A stretch of DNA of 64,000 bases from Puffinus mauretanicus (taxonomy: Eukaryota > Chordata > Aves > Procellariiformes > Procellariidae): contig JAJKFH010003504.1 in assembly GCA_023333565.1 (NCBI GenBank), forward strand, positions 3,930,005-3,994,004, in the 5' to 3' direction. The translations under genes were made by a program, and so were the position numbers. Below, one piece after another: positions 38,401 to 51,896 of this stretch. The notes beneath the pieces were generated by a model. It saw nothing but the letters and a program-made list of their open reading frames with translations. It made no database searches and was not told the origin of the DNA. Position 1 is the stretch's first letter, and each line of letters opens with the position of its first letter.

Positions 38401-41400
38401 CCAGGGTGTTTGACCCTGAATGCCTCAGTTTCTCTTTGAAAAAAAGCCTGTATCTCTCATGATGATGTGAATCTTAATTGACTAATATTTTCCAAGCACT
38501 TTGTGCTGCTCAGATGAAAGGCTTTTCTAAATGCAAAGTATTATTACATGTTAAGTTCATGTCTGGAGCAAATTTTTAAAAGAAACCATATGAAAAGCAG
38601 AATTAAGAGTGGAAATGCTGATCCAGCCATTAATTACTTCACGTCAGAGAGTGGGCAGAGGGTCTCCTTTTATGTTGTTTATTTCAAACAAACAACTCTG
38701 GGAATCTCCTGTGGAAATGAAATGCAAAAACCAAAGCCCTTTCATGGGTATTTTTGGTTTATCTCCACATGAATCTTAAATTCATCATGTGGAGAGAATG
38801 TGGAACACATTTTTTTCCCCCGTATACACTCACTTTCCCACAATGAATAAAATCCATTTCTTGCACAGTTTGTCTGCTTGTTCACCCAAGGGTAACAAAA
38901 TAACCCAGAAAGCAGGAACACCCTGTCCCTGAACCCTGTTGAAAACTAAATAAATAAATAAAAGAAAAAGAGGGATGACTCGGAGGGTTCCCAGGCAAAC
39001 CTGCCATATTTAACCTCGTGTATATAGTGACCACCGACACACGAGTCCCAGAGCTCCTAATTCCTTAGCCATTGCTCAGCAGTGAGTAATAAACCCTCGC
39101 GCAGTGACTCACACAGGCTCCGAAATGCAGCTCTGGCAGTCAGCATCCAGGTTTTAGAAAATGTGAGTGGGAAGGGGAAGATTTCTTGTATCTGCCTGTA
39201 TTTGAACGGGGGAGAAGCCTGGCACGCTGTAAGGGTCCTCGTGCACTTTAGTTACAGCTGTTGGTAGGCAGACTCATACCAGAGGTTCCCGGCACATTCA
39301 GTCCTCCAGAGGAATTTTGCTTCTGTATTTTGTCTCCTCTTCCACCCTCCTTCCAGCACACACACGTAGCCCTCCCTCTTTTTCAGATTTAATCCTTCGG
39401 TTACCAAGATTTCACTGCTAGAGATACACATCTAACCAGGAGTTAGCTGTCAGCTGAAACCCTTCTCTCGCTGCAGGAAAAGCTTGGCTTTTCCCAACGA
39501 ATACCGATGTGACTACGCAGTGAAGGAGGCAGCCAGCTTCAGCCGGAGGAAACTAAGCTCTGCTGTAACTCAGTTTCTAAGCTGTAGCAAACAAGGCACG
39601 CAAACCCGGCTTGTCACAAGTGGTGTCTAAGGATTAATCCTGATCAATTTTGTCTGTTTAAATATTAGACAGCAGCTCGAAGATACGCCTCCATGCCTTA
39701 GGATGAGTCAGGCACTTCCAGCTGGTGATTCACCACCCCTTAAACTCTTAGCTTAGGATGGGAGAAAGTGGCCTCGCTCAAGGTTAGACTCAAGATTAGA
39801 CTCCTTTCGCCTAGATTACACTAGCCATCCTATTTTCAGTGGTTTAGCAACATCTAATGTTTTAGGAGCATTTGATACTGTTTTGGGCTTCAAAAGGTCC
39901 TTCATTCATTTTCTTGTGTTACACAAAGTTTTATTACACCAGCTTGGCAATTTGACACTTGAGCAGGTGATAGTTTGTCTTGTGATAAAGAGATGGGATC
40001 ACTTCCCTCTTCTTTGTTCTGGTGGTTCGGTTTTGAGAATTTCTTCCACTAACACTCGCTTGCTCACTGCGCTGAACCTCATATATTCTGCTAATCAAAT
40101 GTCAGAGGAGAGGAGGGTACTTAAGAGTTGTTCATGGCCATGTTGACATTCACAGCTCCGTTTCAGTGAAATATCCTCTACTGCATAGTATGAACAAATA
40201 CTCCACCCACATACTGCTGCTAGATGCATGATTTATCCTGTGGAAATATTTTGATCTTAGCAGGTCTTCAGATTTTAGATATGATCTATAATTTGTGTGT
40301 GCACTTTGAACTTGGCATGTCTCTCTACCTTTGTCCCCTGCTATTCCTTCCATTGCTGGCCATAGTGATGTTGGGATACAGACAGACATATAGTTTTACA
40401 TCGATTTTGATAGGAGTTTTGGACATGAAGATATTTTGATATCAAATTGCTTTTTAAGATCCTGTGGGAGTGTCTCCTCATTTAAGAACAGCTCACTGCA
40501 ATCTTTGCTGCTTGCAGATTTCTCTGTATCTGTGATGAATTGCCCCCGCTCAGCCCTGGAGAATGAGCTTGTTCATCAGCATTGCACATGCCAATAGGTG
40601 TTAATGGAGTTAGTCTGAGCTCCCTAGGGATGGACCTTTGGCTTGCTGTATCCTTCCCTCCTATTCTGTAAGTAACACGTATTAGTTCATCGTTTAAGTT
40701 TCATTATGGCATAAATTAGCCATTTTGCACTGTTCTCCATTACAATGATCTATGTTTTCCCCAAGTAGTAGACGGCGATTCATAGAGCATTAACTTTCAC
40801 CTGCGGCATTTTCCATGCATTGAAAATGCTTTTGGAAGCCTCCTAGGCTCCTGCACGGACCCAATAGCCTGTATGGATGCACTGGCAGCCTTTGCACGTT
40901 ACAGCCACAAGTAATGACTGTTCTTATTTTGCCTAATTCATTCATCCCCTTTGCAATGTCAAAATTCCCCACTGTGACCTAAAGAATGTCTGTTTGCAAA
41001 AATAGATATTTTGGTATTAAAACAAAACCCAAATTCATTTCTGCCTGGTTGCTGTCTTCTCTCCCTCCTTTAAAAAAATCTCTCTCTGACACGGTAGGTC
41101 TGGCAATTTGTGCCGCAGAAGTTTACAACATCAGCAGCCAGCTGTCCACCCCCTTTGCCAGAAGCTAATTTCTCAGAGCAGAGTCAGCAGAAGCGAAGAT
41201 CCGCCCAGTCCCCAGCAGCTTCAGTGCAAAGCCTAGCTTCAGCTGGAGCTTGGCAGGCCACGGTTCTTCATGATGGGCAGCAGGTCTCATTAGAAAATGA
41301 ACACATTGATTAAAATTCCTTCCTACAGTTGGCTCATGCATGCAGACTCCGGGACATAAAGTGTATTACCTAAACTGTGTTATATCCTCTCAGCAGAATA

Positions 41401-42039
41401 TGAGAGAGATTTCTTAGCAGACTATCTAGATTAATTGACTTTTAGCAGTGCAAGCTTTCCTGTACTTCTATTAAATGGCCTTTTAAAGTGTTAATTTCCT
41501 ATTTTCTGGGGTTTTTTTGTATCTGTAATAAATACGTATTTATAACTACACGCACGCAGAAAAATGCTGTGTGTTTGGAATGAAGTGATCGAGTCAGTGA
41601 TACAAGTCTGCTAAACTTCTGCTAGTGTAAATAAGAGGAATACTGATGTCAAAAAAAGCTACAATGATTTATATCATTCAAAAATATAGGCCCATTGACT
41701 TAAAAAATGTTTGTCCTGATTTATTTTAAGAGGCATAGGAGACTCAAAGTCTCCTAAAATCAGATCCAAAGGCTTTTTGGAAGATTATCTTGGAGGTTAT
41801 AGAATTGATTGAAGACTTGATGAACAGAAAACTTTTTTGCAAACCTTTGTATTGCCAAAAAAAGAAGCACTTAATGAGAAAACCAGCAAACATCTTTGCT
41901 TTACTTATGTAAATAAGTATGCTTTTATGCTCCATGCTTTAAGAAGCCTGTCACTTTTTTTTTTTCTTTTATCATTGCGTAGGATTCTGCAAAACATTTA
42001 TGCTGACATTAGGCGCAGGTTTTTTTAAATGGCAGCGAG
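32421..42039. other. Intergenic, no gene seen
   Basis: Almost 10 kb without a supportable coding region, RNA gene or recognised repeat. Open frames are short and unrelated to families I know. A patch with moderately raised CpG lies at about 39010-39690 but has no exon-like structure. Simple (AAAT)n sequence is at about 38946-38962, and a 13-bp imperfect direct repeat (GGTTAGACTCAAGATTAGACTC) at about 39782-39803. Confidence 0.45.
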
Positions 42040-42335
42040 ATTGAGAGCTCCGCTCCAGGTACGAGAGCGTGCCGGCGGCTGAGTACATCTGCACCTATTC
42101 AAGGGCGCAGCTGACCTTTCAAGCTACTTCTCACTTTCAGTTGTTTGCTGTCCTTATCGGTCCTGTACCTCATCAATGCACCTCTGAAGAGCTCTGTCAT
42201 GCGTAACTGGATGCACAGCAAAGTTCAGTAGGAGGCTGCTGCCCTCTGTGAACCGGTTATCGCTCGGAAATTTCGTGCCGGCGTTTTCCTCTTGCCAAAG
42301 AGTTTAAAGGAAGCACGCTTTCGGATACAGCGCTA
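42040..42335. promoter_or_regulatory. Orphan CpG-rich element
   Basis: About nineteen CpGs fall within about 295 bp, in DNA whose flanks have almost none. The strongest parts are 42061-42110 and 42250-42335. It is followed by a homeodomain-like AT core, GATTGTTAATTGAAG, at about 42388-42402. It lacks an open frame, TATA box or clear splice donor, so an enhancer or minor unmethylated island is more likely than a gene promoter. Confidence 0.4.
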
Positions 42336-43062
42336 ACAAGATGATTTTATTAGGAGGCCATGGCTGCAATTTCATTTGATAGCTGCTGATTGTTAATTGA
42401 AGAAGTAATGTAATTTTACAGAGGCCAGTTGAGTTAAAGTGCATTTCTGAAAGGGCCTTGTACCATACTGGCACCAGTTTCTCTAAGAGCCCAAGAAATC
42501 TTCGAAAGATGAATTCTTCCAGTGCTTACTCTTACTACAGTTCATATTGGAGACTTGCCCGCTGAGGAAGATATCCTTTGGGATAGGGGTGAGTATAAAG
42601 AGGAATACATAAATATAGCACTTGGGAAATGCTCCACCTATCATTAAAAAGGCTTGTCTTCTAGGAATGAGGTTCAAAAAATGAAGGGATGACCACTGCC
42701 TGGTTGTAGAGAGAAGGGTGAAGAAATGCTTTGCATGCAGGTTTCTTCATGATGTTTTCTCTTTCATGATAACCAGGTTTACTTGGCTCTGCAGGAATTT
42801 CATAACGTTCACTTATGTGCAACCTGGTATTATTTTCTCATTTTGTGGTATTCAAATATAGCTATTTTTAAAACTCACCTTTTCACACACATAAGTAAAA
42901 CATGTAAAAATCACACTGGCAGAGAAGCCAATGAATACAATGTTTATGAAGTATAAATTGTCATCTCTCATTAAAAGCTTCTCACACTGTTTTGTCCTTT
43001 CATCATATAGACTCATACTACCCTAGAAGACTTAGGAATGTCAAAACATGACCTAAAATAAT
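42336..43062. other. Intergenic, nothing recognised
   Basis: AT-rich sequence between the CpG-rich element and a CR1 tail. It holds the homeodomain-like TTAATTGA site mentioned above and otherwise nothing distinct. Confidence 0.5.
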
Positions 43063-43300
43063 TAGAATCATAGAATCATGGAATGGTTTGGATTGGAAGG
43101 GATCTTTAAAGGTCACCTAGTCCAACCCCCCTGCCATAGGCAGGGACATCTTCAACTAGATCAGGTTGCTCAGAGCCCCGTCCAACCTGACCTTGAATGT
43201 TCCCAGGGATGGGGCATCTACCACCTCTCTGGGCAACCTGTGCCAGTGTTTCACCACCCTCACTGTAAAAAATTTCTTCCTTATATCTAGTCTGAAACTA
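43063..43300 (-). mobile_element. CR1 LINE 3' end, antisense
   Basis: It begins with the antisense octamer tail (TAGAATCATAGAATCATGGAATGG), then AAGGTCACCTAGTCCAACC, CCCAGGGATGGGG and TCTCTGGGCAACCTGTG, and ends in TTCCTTATATCTAGTCTGAA. All are landmarks of the CR1 3' region on the opposite strand. 5'-truncated to about 240 bp. No coding sequence. Confidence 0.92.
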
Positions 43301-46300
43301 ATGAACTGATAAAGTCAAGTGCTAATTGCAGTTTTGCACAATCAAAAAAGACTGCTTAGAAACATGTTATGCTTACTTTTGTGGCAGCAAGTCATTATTA
43401 AAACCTCCTTTGACCAAACTCTGGTATGATGATAAATATTTTGTGGCTTTAAAGCCAGAAAGGACTGTTAAAACTTTGGTTACCATGAATTGTTAAACTT
43501 GCTGCATATCAGCTGTACATGTACGTGTTCCCATGCCATGACAAATGTGAGACATGAAGAAGCAGGTTAACCCAACCGTCTGTAGGCTTACCCCAGGCAG
43601 GCTAAAGGTAATGCAGATCACCGTTCTGTACTTTCACTCGTAATTAAGCCACCTCAAATGCCTCAAGCAGCAGTGAGTGAGGATGCGCATGGGTGGAGCA
43701 GCTGACACAGTAATTTTACCCCTCAGTAACTTGTATAACAGCTCTTGTTCATGTGTCTGAGTCTTTGATTTGACTTCTTCCTTGACTTCTTTTATATCAC
43801 AAGGCATTATCAGAACATCTTATCTTTTTTTTGTGAGCTGCAAAGTCGCACTCAGCATCATTTTAATGAATCTATATTGCTAATGCGATCTTTCAATTGC
43901 ACAAGGTTTTCTAGTAAAAATAATGGTCCAGGTCAGACTTGTGGCACATCACTAGTTGGAAGGTCAGTTGTGCGCCTTCAAATAACAAACTGACTTCTAA
44001 GGAAAAAATCCTCCTTTTTGTCTTCAAAACCTTCTGTTTAGACATGTATGATGTTATTCAAAAATAGTAACATGTAAAAATGTACTCTTGCACTGTATAG
44101 AGAACTATTTTTGAATTTAAAATATAACTAAAATTTATAGCTGGACTATAGCAGTTTTCAAGTCCTGTTGAAGCCAACTGTTAAACCTATGCCACCTTCT
44201 ATGGGAGGAAGCTCAAAGCTTTTTTTCAGTGAAAAAAAAATCAGTTTTAAAATAAATCAACATTATATGCTTGTGGATCACTATAAATTGATTCTGTGCA
44301 GTAGAAATTAAGATGTTAAATAGTGCATTGCCTTTGCTGTTCTGCCCATTTCTCTTCAAGAATTTGGACACTGAGGATCATGCATGTGCACTACGGGGTT
44401 AATGTACTGCTTAGGACATCTGTAGTAAAATGGAAGGAAAACAAAAAAAAAAGCCAACATTTATATTAGAAAGGACAGGAGAATTTATTGACTGAAGTGT
44501 GTTTATCTCCATGTTCATTTTTCATTTTAAGAGGTGTGAGTATAAACCACCATCATTATCACTTAAAACTAGCCAAAGCCAGGAAAGAGGTCCAAAGGTC
44601 TGATTAAGGCCTTAATTGCACAACTGCAGATGGTTTTTGTCTGGATGACAGCGAAGTCTCTTGCTGCTGAAGAATAACATCGTGAGAGCATATGTCAAGG
44701 AAGTAAACTGTGACAAAGAGAGCCTAGTGATAGATGACAAAGTAAGCAAGGGACTGACAGCCGGGACGTATGGATCCTGTTCCCAGCTTCATCACTGTCT
44801 GAGTATGTGACCATGAACAAGAACCCTCTGCATGTTCCTCCATCTGTAATGTTTATGAGAAAATACAGAGGTAGCACAGTGGCATTAACCATGCTTATAT
44901 TAAAAAAAAAAAGACTTTGAACTTTGCTGCATTGGACAGGCTGCATTAATAAAGATTTTTAAGACCAGAGAGGATCCCATTGCAGGGATCTGCTATTTTA
45001 TGGTAACATGCGATCATCATCTGTGGCGTTTTGTCTGTAACCTTAGGTCTTGTATTTTTTAGAGGTGAACAGAAGAGTTCTGGGGCTGCTGCATCTGGAA
45101 CAGACTTTTGTTAATCCTTGCGGATTAAACATCAAGTATATAATTGCTTGCAGTTGCGAAAGGCTGGCGTGATGATCCCTGTGGTGCCTTCAAATCCCAT
45201 GGTCTGACCCAGTTTGATAACCTATATATGCCATATAAATTGAGCCCATAACTTCTAACTGAGCTAAAGCATACCTTTATAATGTATATATTTTACTGTA
45301 CATGCATTACTCTACAGATATTCTCTCTCCATATATGTATGCATATATATATACTCTCTATACAGCAATATGACCAAGAAGAGCAGTCTAAATGCTACAG
45401 CAGATGAAAATGTTCTATCACCTTCTATATGGGGAGCTCACCGTAGCTATCTGCGATCCAGTTGGCTCCAGACTCTTCTATAGCACTTATAGTTTTTCTT
45501 GCCACTGTTGTTGTACAGAGGGGTCCACACCAAAACTTACGGCCCCTGTTGTGTTAGGCTTCTTGTGTCATGGTGAACTTAAATTAACAGTCTGCATGAA
45601 TGGATAGTATATAGTCTCTGCAAAATCTAATAAACCAGGAGACACACGGCTGCACAATGCCAAGAATTCTCAAGGTACGTGGTTTGAAAACCACTACAAC
45701 GTAAGTTTATAACTGCAGCTCAATTCATTTCCTGAGAGGAAAGATAATGCCATAGAAGAATAGACACTATAAGGTCCCTCTTTATATGTCAGAGATTCAT
45801 TCTCTAGTAAGCTTAAAGAGTATTTCATCAGCATTCTCTTAGATGCCAAACTGTTAAATGCAAGGCCACAGCACAAAGAGGTTTCTTAAATTACTAGAGG
45901 AATAAATTAGCTCTTATAACACGCTTTGAAACTTCAATTGCATTCTGTAGCAACCCGCAAATCCCCAAGTGTATATAGAATCCCACTCCACAAACCATTG
46001 TTTCCTTCCTGCTGCTGAAAAATAGCTGAAATAAAATCCTAAGAGCTCAATGCTGAATATAAGTGTGCATTTCATTGCTTTTATAGCTTTTTTTGTAACA
46101 CTCTTTCTAGTTTTTTAATCAAGAATTTAACTCTTGCTTCAATCAAATTTGCATTCAAGAGAGGCTTCCATGTTAGACAGAGTGCATTCATGTGCATCTG
46201 ACAGCAAGCACTCTGCATCCTGGAGATAAAGAATCTAAATCAGATTCAAGCTTTATTTTGCGGTGCCAGGTAAATTTTAGAAACCCAGCATTTGTAAATT

Positions 46301-49300
46301 TTTTCTCACTAAGTTGCAAAAAATCAGTTTGATGGCTATTGTCAGCCAATAGGAGGTAAAAGATGAGAAGTCCCCTGGCAAGGCACTACTCAGTGTCTGC
46401 ACAACAGTAGGGAGACAATTCATGGCTGCAGAGAAAACCTTATTTTTGCTTTTATAAATGTACAATACATCCCTGCTCCGAGAAGCATATAAGCTAGAAT
46501 TTTAAAATGAAGGAAATAAAATATGTGTCCGTACAGCAACAATAAAGTCAAAAGCATATATATGTGTATATATCTCTTTCTATATATCTCTATCTTCCTG
46601 TGGCAGTGTGTGCATGAGCCAAAAATGCTCAAAATGCTGTGAGCTTGTTAAAAATAACCCTTCTTAAAACCTTGTCCTATATCCTCAGCGGTCAATAATG
46701 GGAGAATGCAGCCATTTCTGCAGCCCCATTTAGAAATTAGATACTACAGGTACAGCACTTCCCTCACTCCCCATCTCGTGCTTTTTGCCAGTCTGTCATG
46801 GAAGGGGTGTGCAGGAATTCCGACCTTTGCCATTTGACCTGTTGTGTAGGGTCTCCGTTTCCCTGCCTGGATTTGTCCCTCTTAGAATCATAGTCCATAA
46901 CTTCTTCTGAGGAGTTACTGCGCAAGGCCACTGACGTATCTCCAGGCACTCTTGAAACTGAGATAATAATTCTATCAATTCAGGGCCAGGAAAAGAAAAC
47001 AGACTTCTCTTCTGACAGTTCACACACAGCTTTATGGTTTTGTCACGACCCTCGATCCAGCACTGACGGGTAGAAGATAGATGTACAAAGTCAAGATTCA
47101 CATGGCAACTCTCTCCCAAGGATATAGTGGAAGTTGTGCCCCCAGCCAGAGGCTGAACCAACAACTCAGGGAGCTTTATCGATTTCAGATTGCTGTTTTG
47201 GGAGAACATTGTCTGACATGCTCCGAAGCAAGCTATGAAACTCCTTTATTGTGTTGTTTTGGAACAGTATTAGGCAGGAGAAGCTGATTTACCTTTGAGA
47301 AAACTGTGATGATAATGAGTTAATTTGGTTAGCTCACTGTGTGCTAGTTTATGGGCATTCCCAGTAAAAAAAAGGGTGTTCTGCTCATGTTCATACAAAA
47401 AGAGGCCATGGCTCACAAGTTCTGAGAATGCACCTGAAAGAACATTAAGAAACAGAATAAAATTCCCGTAGTGTTTAGAAAATTGGAGCCCAGCCCAAAG
47501 AGGCGTCACAGTTACCGTCACTCACTCAGGTCCCCTGAGTCAAGAAGTAACAGTCCCCTGCACCATTCAGGAACAGACCAAAGCTGCCAGCCTGGCCAGC
47601 AGTCCCGTGGCGTGGGAAAGGCCTTTAATGTCTTATTTCCTCCTCCTACACCTTCCCTATCTTTTACCAAGCAAGCATGGACCATAAATTTGCTTTTCAT
47701 TATTGGTGTTTGCCTTCCACGGTAGCTGTGCTGACGTTTGTGCTTTTGCGTCTTGTCTTTGAAAGTACTTAGTCGCCTACTTCTCCTCTGATGCAAAATT
47801 AAATAAGGTCTACCAGAAGGTTTAGAGGATTAGGAGGCTGCAGGCTACGTGGTTTGTAGATACAGAAGCCAGCAATGTCCTGCCCTTTTCTCAGACAGGG
47901 GAGTATTCTATCATCTTCAGTGTTTGCTACAGATGAGTAACTTTAAGCAATCAGTTCTGCAAAAGACCCAATGAAAGTTATTCTCGCTTGGGTTGATCTA
48001 AAGATTCAAATCTATTTCAGATGAAATTTTGGAACTTTTGTTGTTAAATGCATTATATTTAGTAAATCAAACTCAAAAGTAAATTCACACAGTAAAAAAA
48101 TCTTTAAAAATCTGTTCTCAGTAAATTATTTTCTTATAATTGATTTTTTAATTCAAAATTGAGACTAGTTAGGGTTTCAGCTTCACTGAAAAACTGGAAC
48201 ACTTCTGTCAAAATGAAAATATTCTGCGATAATACCCATTTTCATCAGTAAACATCATTATTGTAAAAAAAAAAAGTTCAGTTTTCACTAGACCATATTC
48301 ATACTTAATATTTTACACTTTTATAGGCCTTTCTGTATTTCCAAAAAGTTGGCAATTTAGTCCATTGCAGGTCTGACATCCTCCCAAATTATTTGTTCCA
48401 CCTACTTACAGTGACATAACAAGGAATTTTATCGAGCCCTGAAATTCTCTTTCCCTCTCTCTCCATTCTCGTGGGGCTTGTGTGTGTGTCCAGCTGTCAC
48501 TAGGCATAGAAGATATAATAGTCAACATGCAAGGAAACCTCTTCTGTTTACAGATATTGGGTTAAAAACATCAAAATACTTTGTGAAAAATTTGCATTGA
48601 ATACGTTTCAGGTTGCAGTGTAGATTTTTTTGAAATACTGTCTCTGTATCATTCAGAATGGAGTTTTTTTCTTTATGAAGGAGGCAGCGATGAAGCCCGC
48701 GCATCACCTCCCAGGTATTTTCATAACGCCATAATGCGTGATGTTTCTGACTCCTGACAATTCAAGATGCTAAAGCTACTAGTTAGTGAACCAGTTCAAA
48801 CAAAACTAACTGGCGCTCTTTCTGCTGTTCATAGCAGAGACAACAGGCACATGGACCCCAAACAGACCTGCTGCATTTAGTCTAAAAGAGTTTAAGTTAA
48901 CTCTTAGACATACACAGTCAAATTACACTGAAGTTCTGTCCTTCTCTTAGAGCATTTTCAACACAAAATTGCAGGCTGCTTTTTCGAAGAAGAGGCACGC
49001 AGTATTTTACAAAACGGGCAAAGTGAACGGATTTATTTTGAGTTTTGTAAGTGGTGGATCTTTCCCCTAGAAAGCACTAGATGGTGGAATTAGGTCCCAC
49101 GAGTACAAACAGCTTGTCTAGATTCTCCAGGGCACAGTAAATGCATTTGGTCTGAGTCTGAAGATGGACACCCATTGCTGGGAGAGCCAATGCTACCGCC
49201 TGAGACGCTTCTCAGCTGTGCAAAGCAGCCTCATTGTGCAGGCTCTCAGCTTGGCACTTTTTTCTCTATCACATACAACTTAATGTTTCTCTATCAAACA

Positions 49301-50585
49301 ACTTAATGGTACACTTTTGCAAAGCAGTCAGGGAAGTTTCTCCTCTTTTTTTATCTTTGCTCACTAGGAGTGGCTCAAGAATCCGGAGATTTAGTGTTAT
49401 GGACTCTCCTACAGACCGCAGTGTCAAATGTCCTGTTTGCTATGCACATGGCCACAACCACCACTGCAAAATTTACAGCGAGTCTGTAGAGGGATGGAGA
49501 GTAACTCATTCAAATTTAGGCTGGCTAAGACCAATGTGGCTGGTGGGAGTAGGAAATCTTTGAGGAGCTGGTGAGATACTGACTTTGTTTTTATTCAAAG
49601 TGATCCTCACAATTCCAAATTCTCAAGGTGATGTAAAGTCTCAAGATTTTTCTAATTTATAGCTACTCAAAAAAGCAATAATAGTGGCAATTTCCTTCTT
49701 GTGTCTTCCATGCACTAAGAATCTCCCTGATCATAGTCTGGCCTCAGTGATGCACATATTCCTTACCTCCGCTGTCTGGGTCTCCCCAATAGTATGTCTC
49801 CATTTATGGCCAATTTTTGATATTTGAAAGGAAAGGGGGGAAAAACAAAGACCAGACAAACAACCTCACTCTCAGAATGTATCTGACCCGTGGGGGCGGG
49901 GGAAGTTTTTTCCCCCATGGTCCTAGTAGTTACTAAGTGACCACAGTCCTCAAGTATGAGGTTTGAATATAATCATTGTCTTACAGCAGAGGCGTAAATA
50001 TCCTGGGCACACTGAGGGCAATGCATGAAGCCATATACTCTTTAGGGAGAAATCATAAGGTCATGGAATCAAACTGAAATAGTCTATTTATTCTATTCTA
50101 TGGAGTGCCTATGAAATGCCGAGGCAAGAAAGGACAACCATATCCATCTAATCAACATCTTTCACTCTGCAGTCCATTCTTTTCTGCATGAACTGTATCA
50201 TTTATCCCCCAAAATATTAAAGCATATTAAAAAATACGTCTGCAGACAGCAACACAAATGGAAGGAGAAGCTGGAGAGCATCCCTCACCTAAAGCAGGCC
50301 TGAGCTTCGTGATGGGGGTGCAGGTATGGGAGCAGCGTTGATCTGAAGATGGAATTGAACCTGAATCTTCCACTATTCTGGGAAGTAATCTGGCGACTAG
50401 GTTTTTATATGAGGAGTGGTAGTAGTGATGATGATGTCACCATTTTAAAGCATAAAAGGGCTCATTTCTTTGAAAAAAATGGATGCAGGGACCTGCCTTC
50501 TTCAGAGAATAGAATATATAGATTACAATATATAAAAAATACATATGTAATATACATAATATATATTACATAGATAGTATAAAGT
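43301..50585. other. Intergenic, no gene seen
   Basis: AT-rich, with short open frames only. Alternating AT/TA simple sequence appears at about 45323-45355, 46556-46592 and 50505-50580, the last forming the left edge of the LTR insertion. An open frame at 49234-49563 contains a Cys/His-rich stretch but is judged chance. Confidence 0.5.
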
Positions 50586-51119
50586 TGTCCTGCTTTTGGC
50601 TGGGATAGAGTTAATTTTCTTTCTAGTAGCTGATGTGCTTTGGGTTTGGTATGAGAGGGATGTTGATGGCACATTGATGCTTTAGTTGTTGCTAAGCAGT
50701 GCTTACACTGGTCAAGGACTTTTCTGCTTCCCATGCTGTGCCAGGTGCACAAGAAGCTGGGAGGGAGCATAGCCAGGACAACTGAGCCAACTGGCCAACG
50801 GGATATTCCATACCATATAATGTCATGCTCAGTATATAAATAGGAGGTGTGGTCCAGGAAGGGGGATTCACGGCTCTGGGGATGGGCTGGGCATGGGTCG
50901 GTGGGTGGTGAGCAGTTGCACTGTGCATCGCCTGCTTTGTATATTCTATTATCTTTGTTGTTATTATTACTATTACTACTGTTCTACTTTGTTTTATTTC
51001 AATTATTAAACTGTTTTTATCTCAACCTGTGCGTTTTCCCACTTTTGCCCTCCCAATTCTCTCCTCCATCCTACCGGAGGCGGGGGGTGAGTGAGCGGCT
51101 GTGTGGTTAAACCACGACA
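50586..51119 (+). mobile_element. Solo LTR, ERVL-like, sense to ME3 (copy 3)
   Basis: Starts TGTCCTGCTTTTGGCTGGG and ends GGTTAAACCACGACA, the same family as the LTRs at 7684 and 8355 but on the + strand. Internal signals are intact: a TATA box TATATAAATA at 50833-50842 and a poly(A)-type ATTAAA at 51005-51010. Flanks AAAGT and GGAGT share only 3 of 5 bases, so any target-site duplication has decayed. No proviral interior remains. It lies 778 bp upstream of the ME3 start codon in the same orientation, so it could act as an alternative promoter or enhancer; this is a possibility, not evidence of use. Confidence 0.92.
50833..50842 (+). promoter_or_regulatory. TATA box of LTR copy 3
   Basis: TATATAAATA within the LTR, about 250 bp from its start, at the position where copy 2 carries a deletion and copy 1 reads CATAAA. 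Transcription would be expected to start about 25-30 bp downstream and run towards ME3. Confidence 0.6.
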
Positions 51120-51229
51120 GGAGTATATCCATTATATACACAGTATAGTGTGTATATAGATGTTCTATATAGAACGTATAGATTATGGGTAGATGGACAT
51201 ACCTAGCTACCCATTCCCTCCAAGAAGGA
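51120..51229. repeat. AT-rich sequence with 14-bp palindrome
   Basis: Together with 50505-50580 this formed one AT-rich tract before LTR insertion. It contains GTTCTATATAGAAC, a perfect palindrome at 51162-51175, and an imperfect inverted repeat TATACAC ... GTGTATA just before it. Probably simple-sequence DNA. Confidence 0.6.
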
Positions 51230-51896
51230 GGGATGTCCGACGAGCCCTTTCAAAGCGCTTCCCAAGGACCAGCCGCTCTTCCGAGCAGCTCCGCTCCCCC
51301 CTCACGCCGGGCTGGGGGTCCCTTGCTCTGCCCAAGGGCACCAAACCCCCCACGCCAGGGCCGGGCTGCCCCCCGCCCTCCGCAGCACGGGCCAGGCTTC
51401 TCCCTCGTGATGCCCTTTATTAAGGCTAATGGAGAAAATGCAGGTTGGAAAGGAGAGACGACGGCAACGCGGCGGCGGGCCGAGCGGCTCCCTCAGGCCC
51501 CCCGATGGCGGGAAGGCGAAGCCCCGGCCAGGCAAGCCCCCTCCCCTCAGGCCGCCGGGGTCCCCTCAGGCCGCCGCAGGGTCCCCGGGCGGCGGCGGGG
51601 CGGGCGGGCCCGCTGCCCCCGGCGGAGGCGGGGCTCCGGCGGGCACCCCCCTCCCCTCAGCCGCCGGCTGAGCCTTAACAGGTAACGGAGGAGGCGCGAC
51701 CGCCGCGGGGTCGAGGCGGGATCTGCTTCCCGGGTTTGCTTTCGCTTCGGCGGGGACCGCCGCGCCGTGAGGGGCCGGGCCGGGCGCACCTGGGCCGGGC
51801 CGGGCCCTCCCTCTCGCCGCGCCCTTCCCGCCCCGCCGGCCGCCAGTGTCCGCTAACGTCGTCTCAGCCCGCGCCCGCAGGAGCCGCGGCAGGGCG

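Noticed and set aside
49234..49563. Cys/His-rich stretch (CPVCYAHGHNHHC) resembling a zinc-binding motif
   Set aside because: Single isolated motif in a 109-codon frame with no known domain spacing; likely chance.
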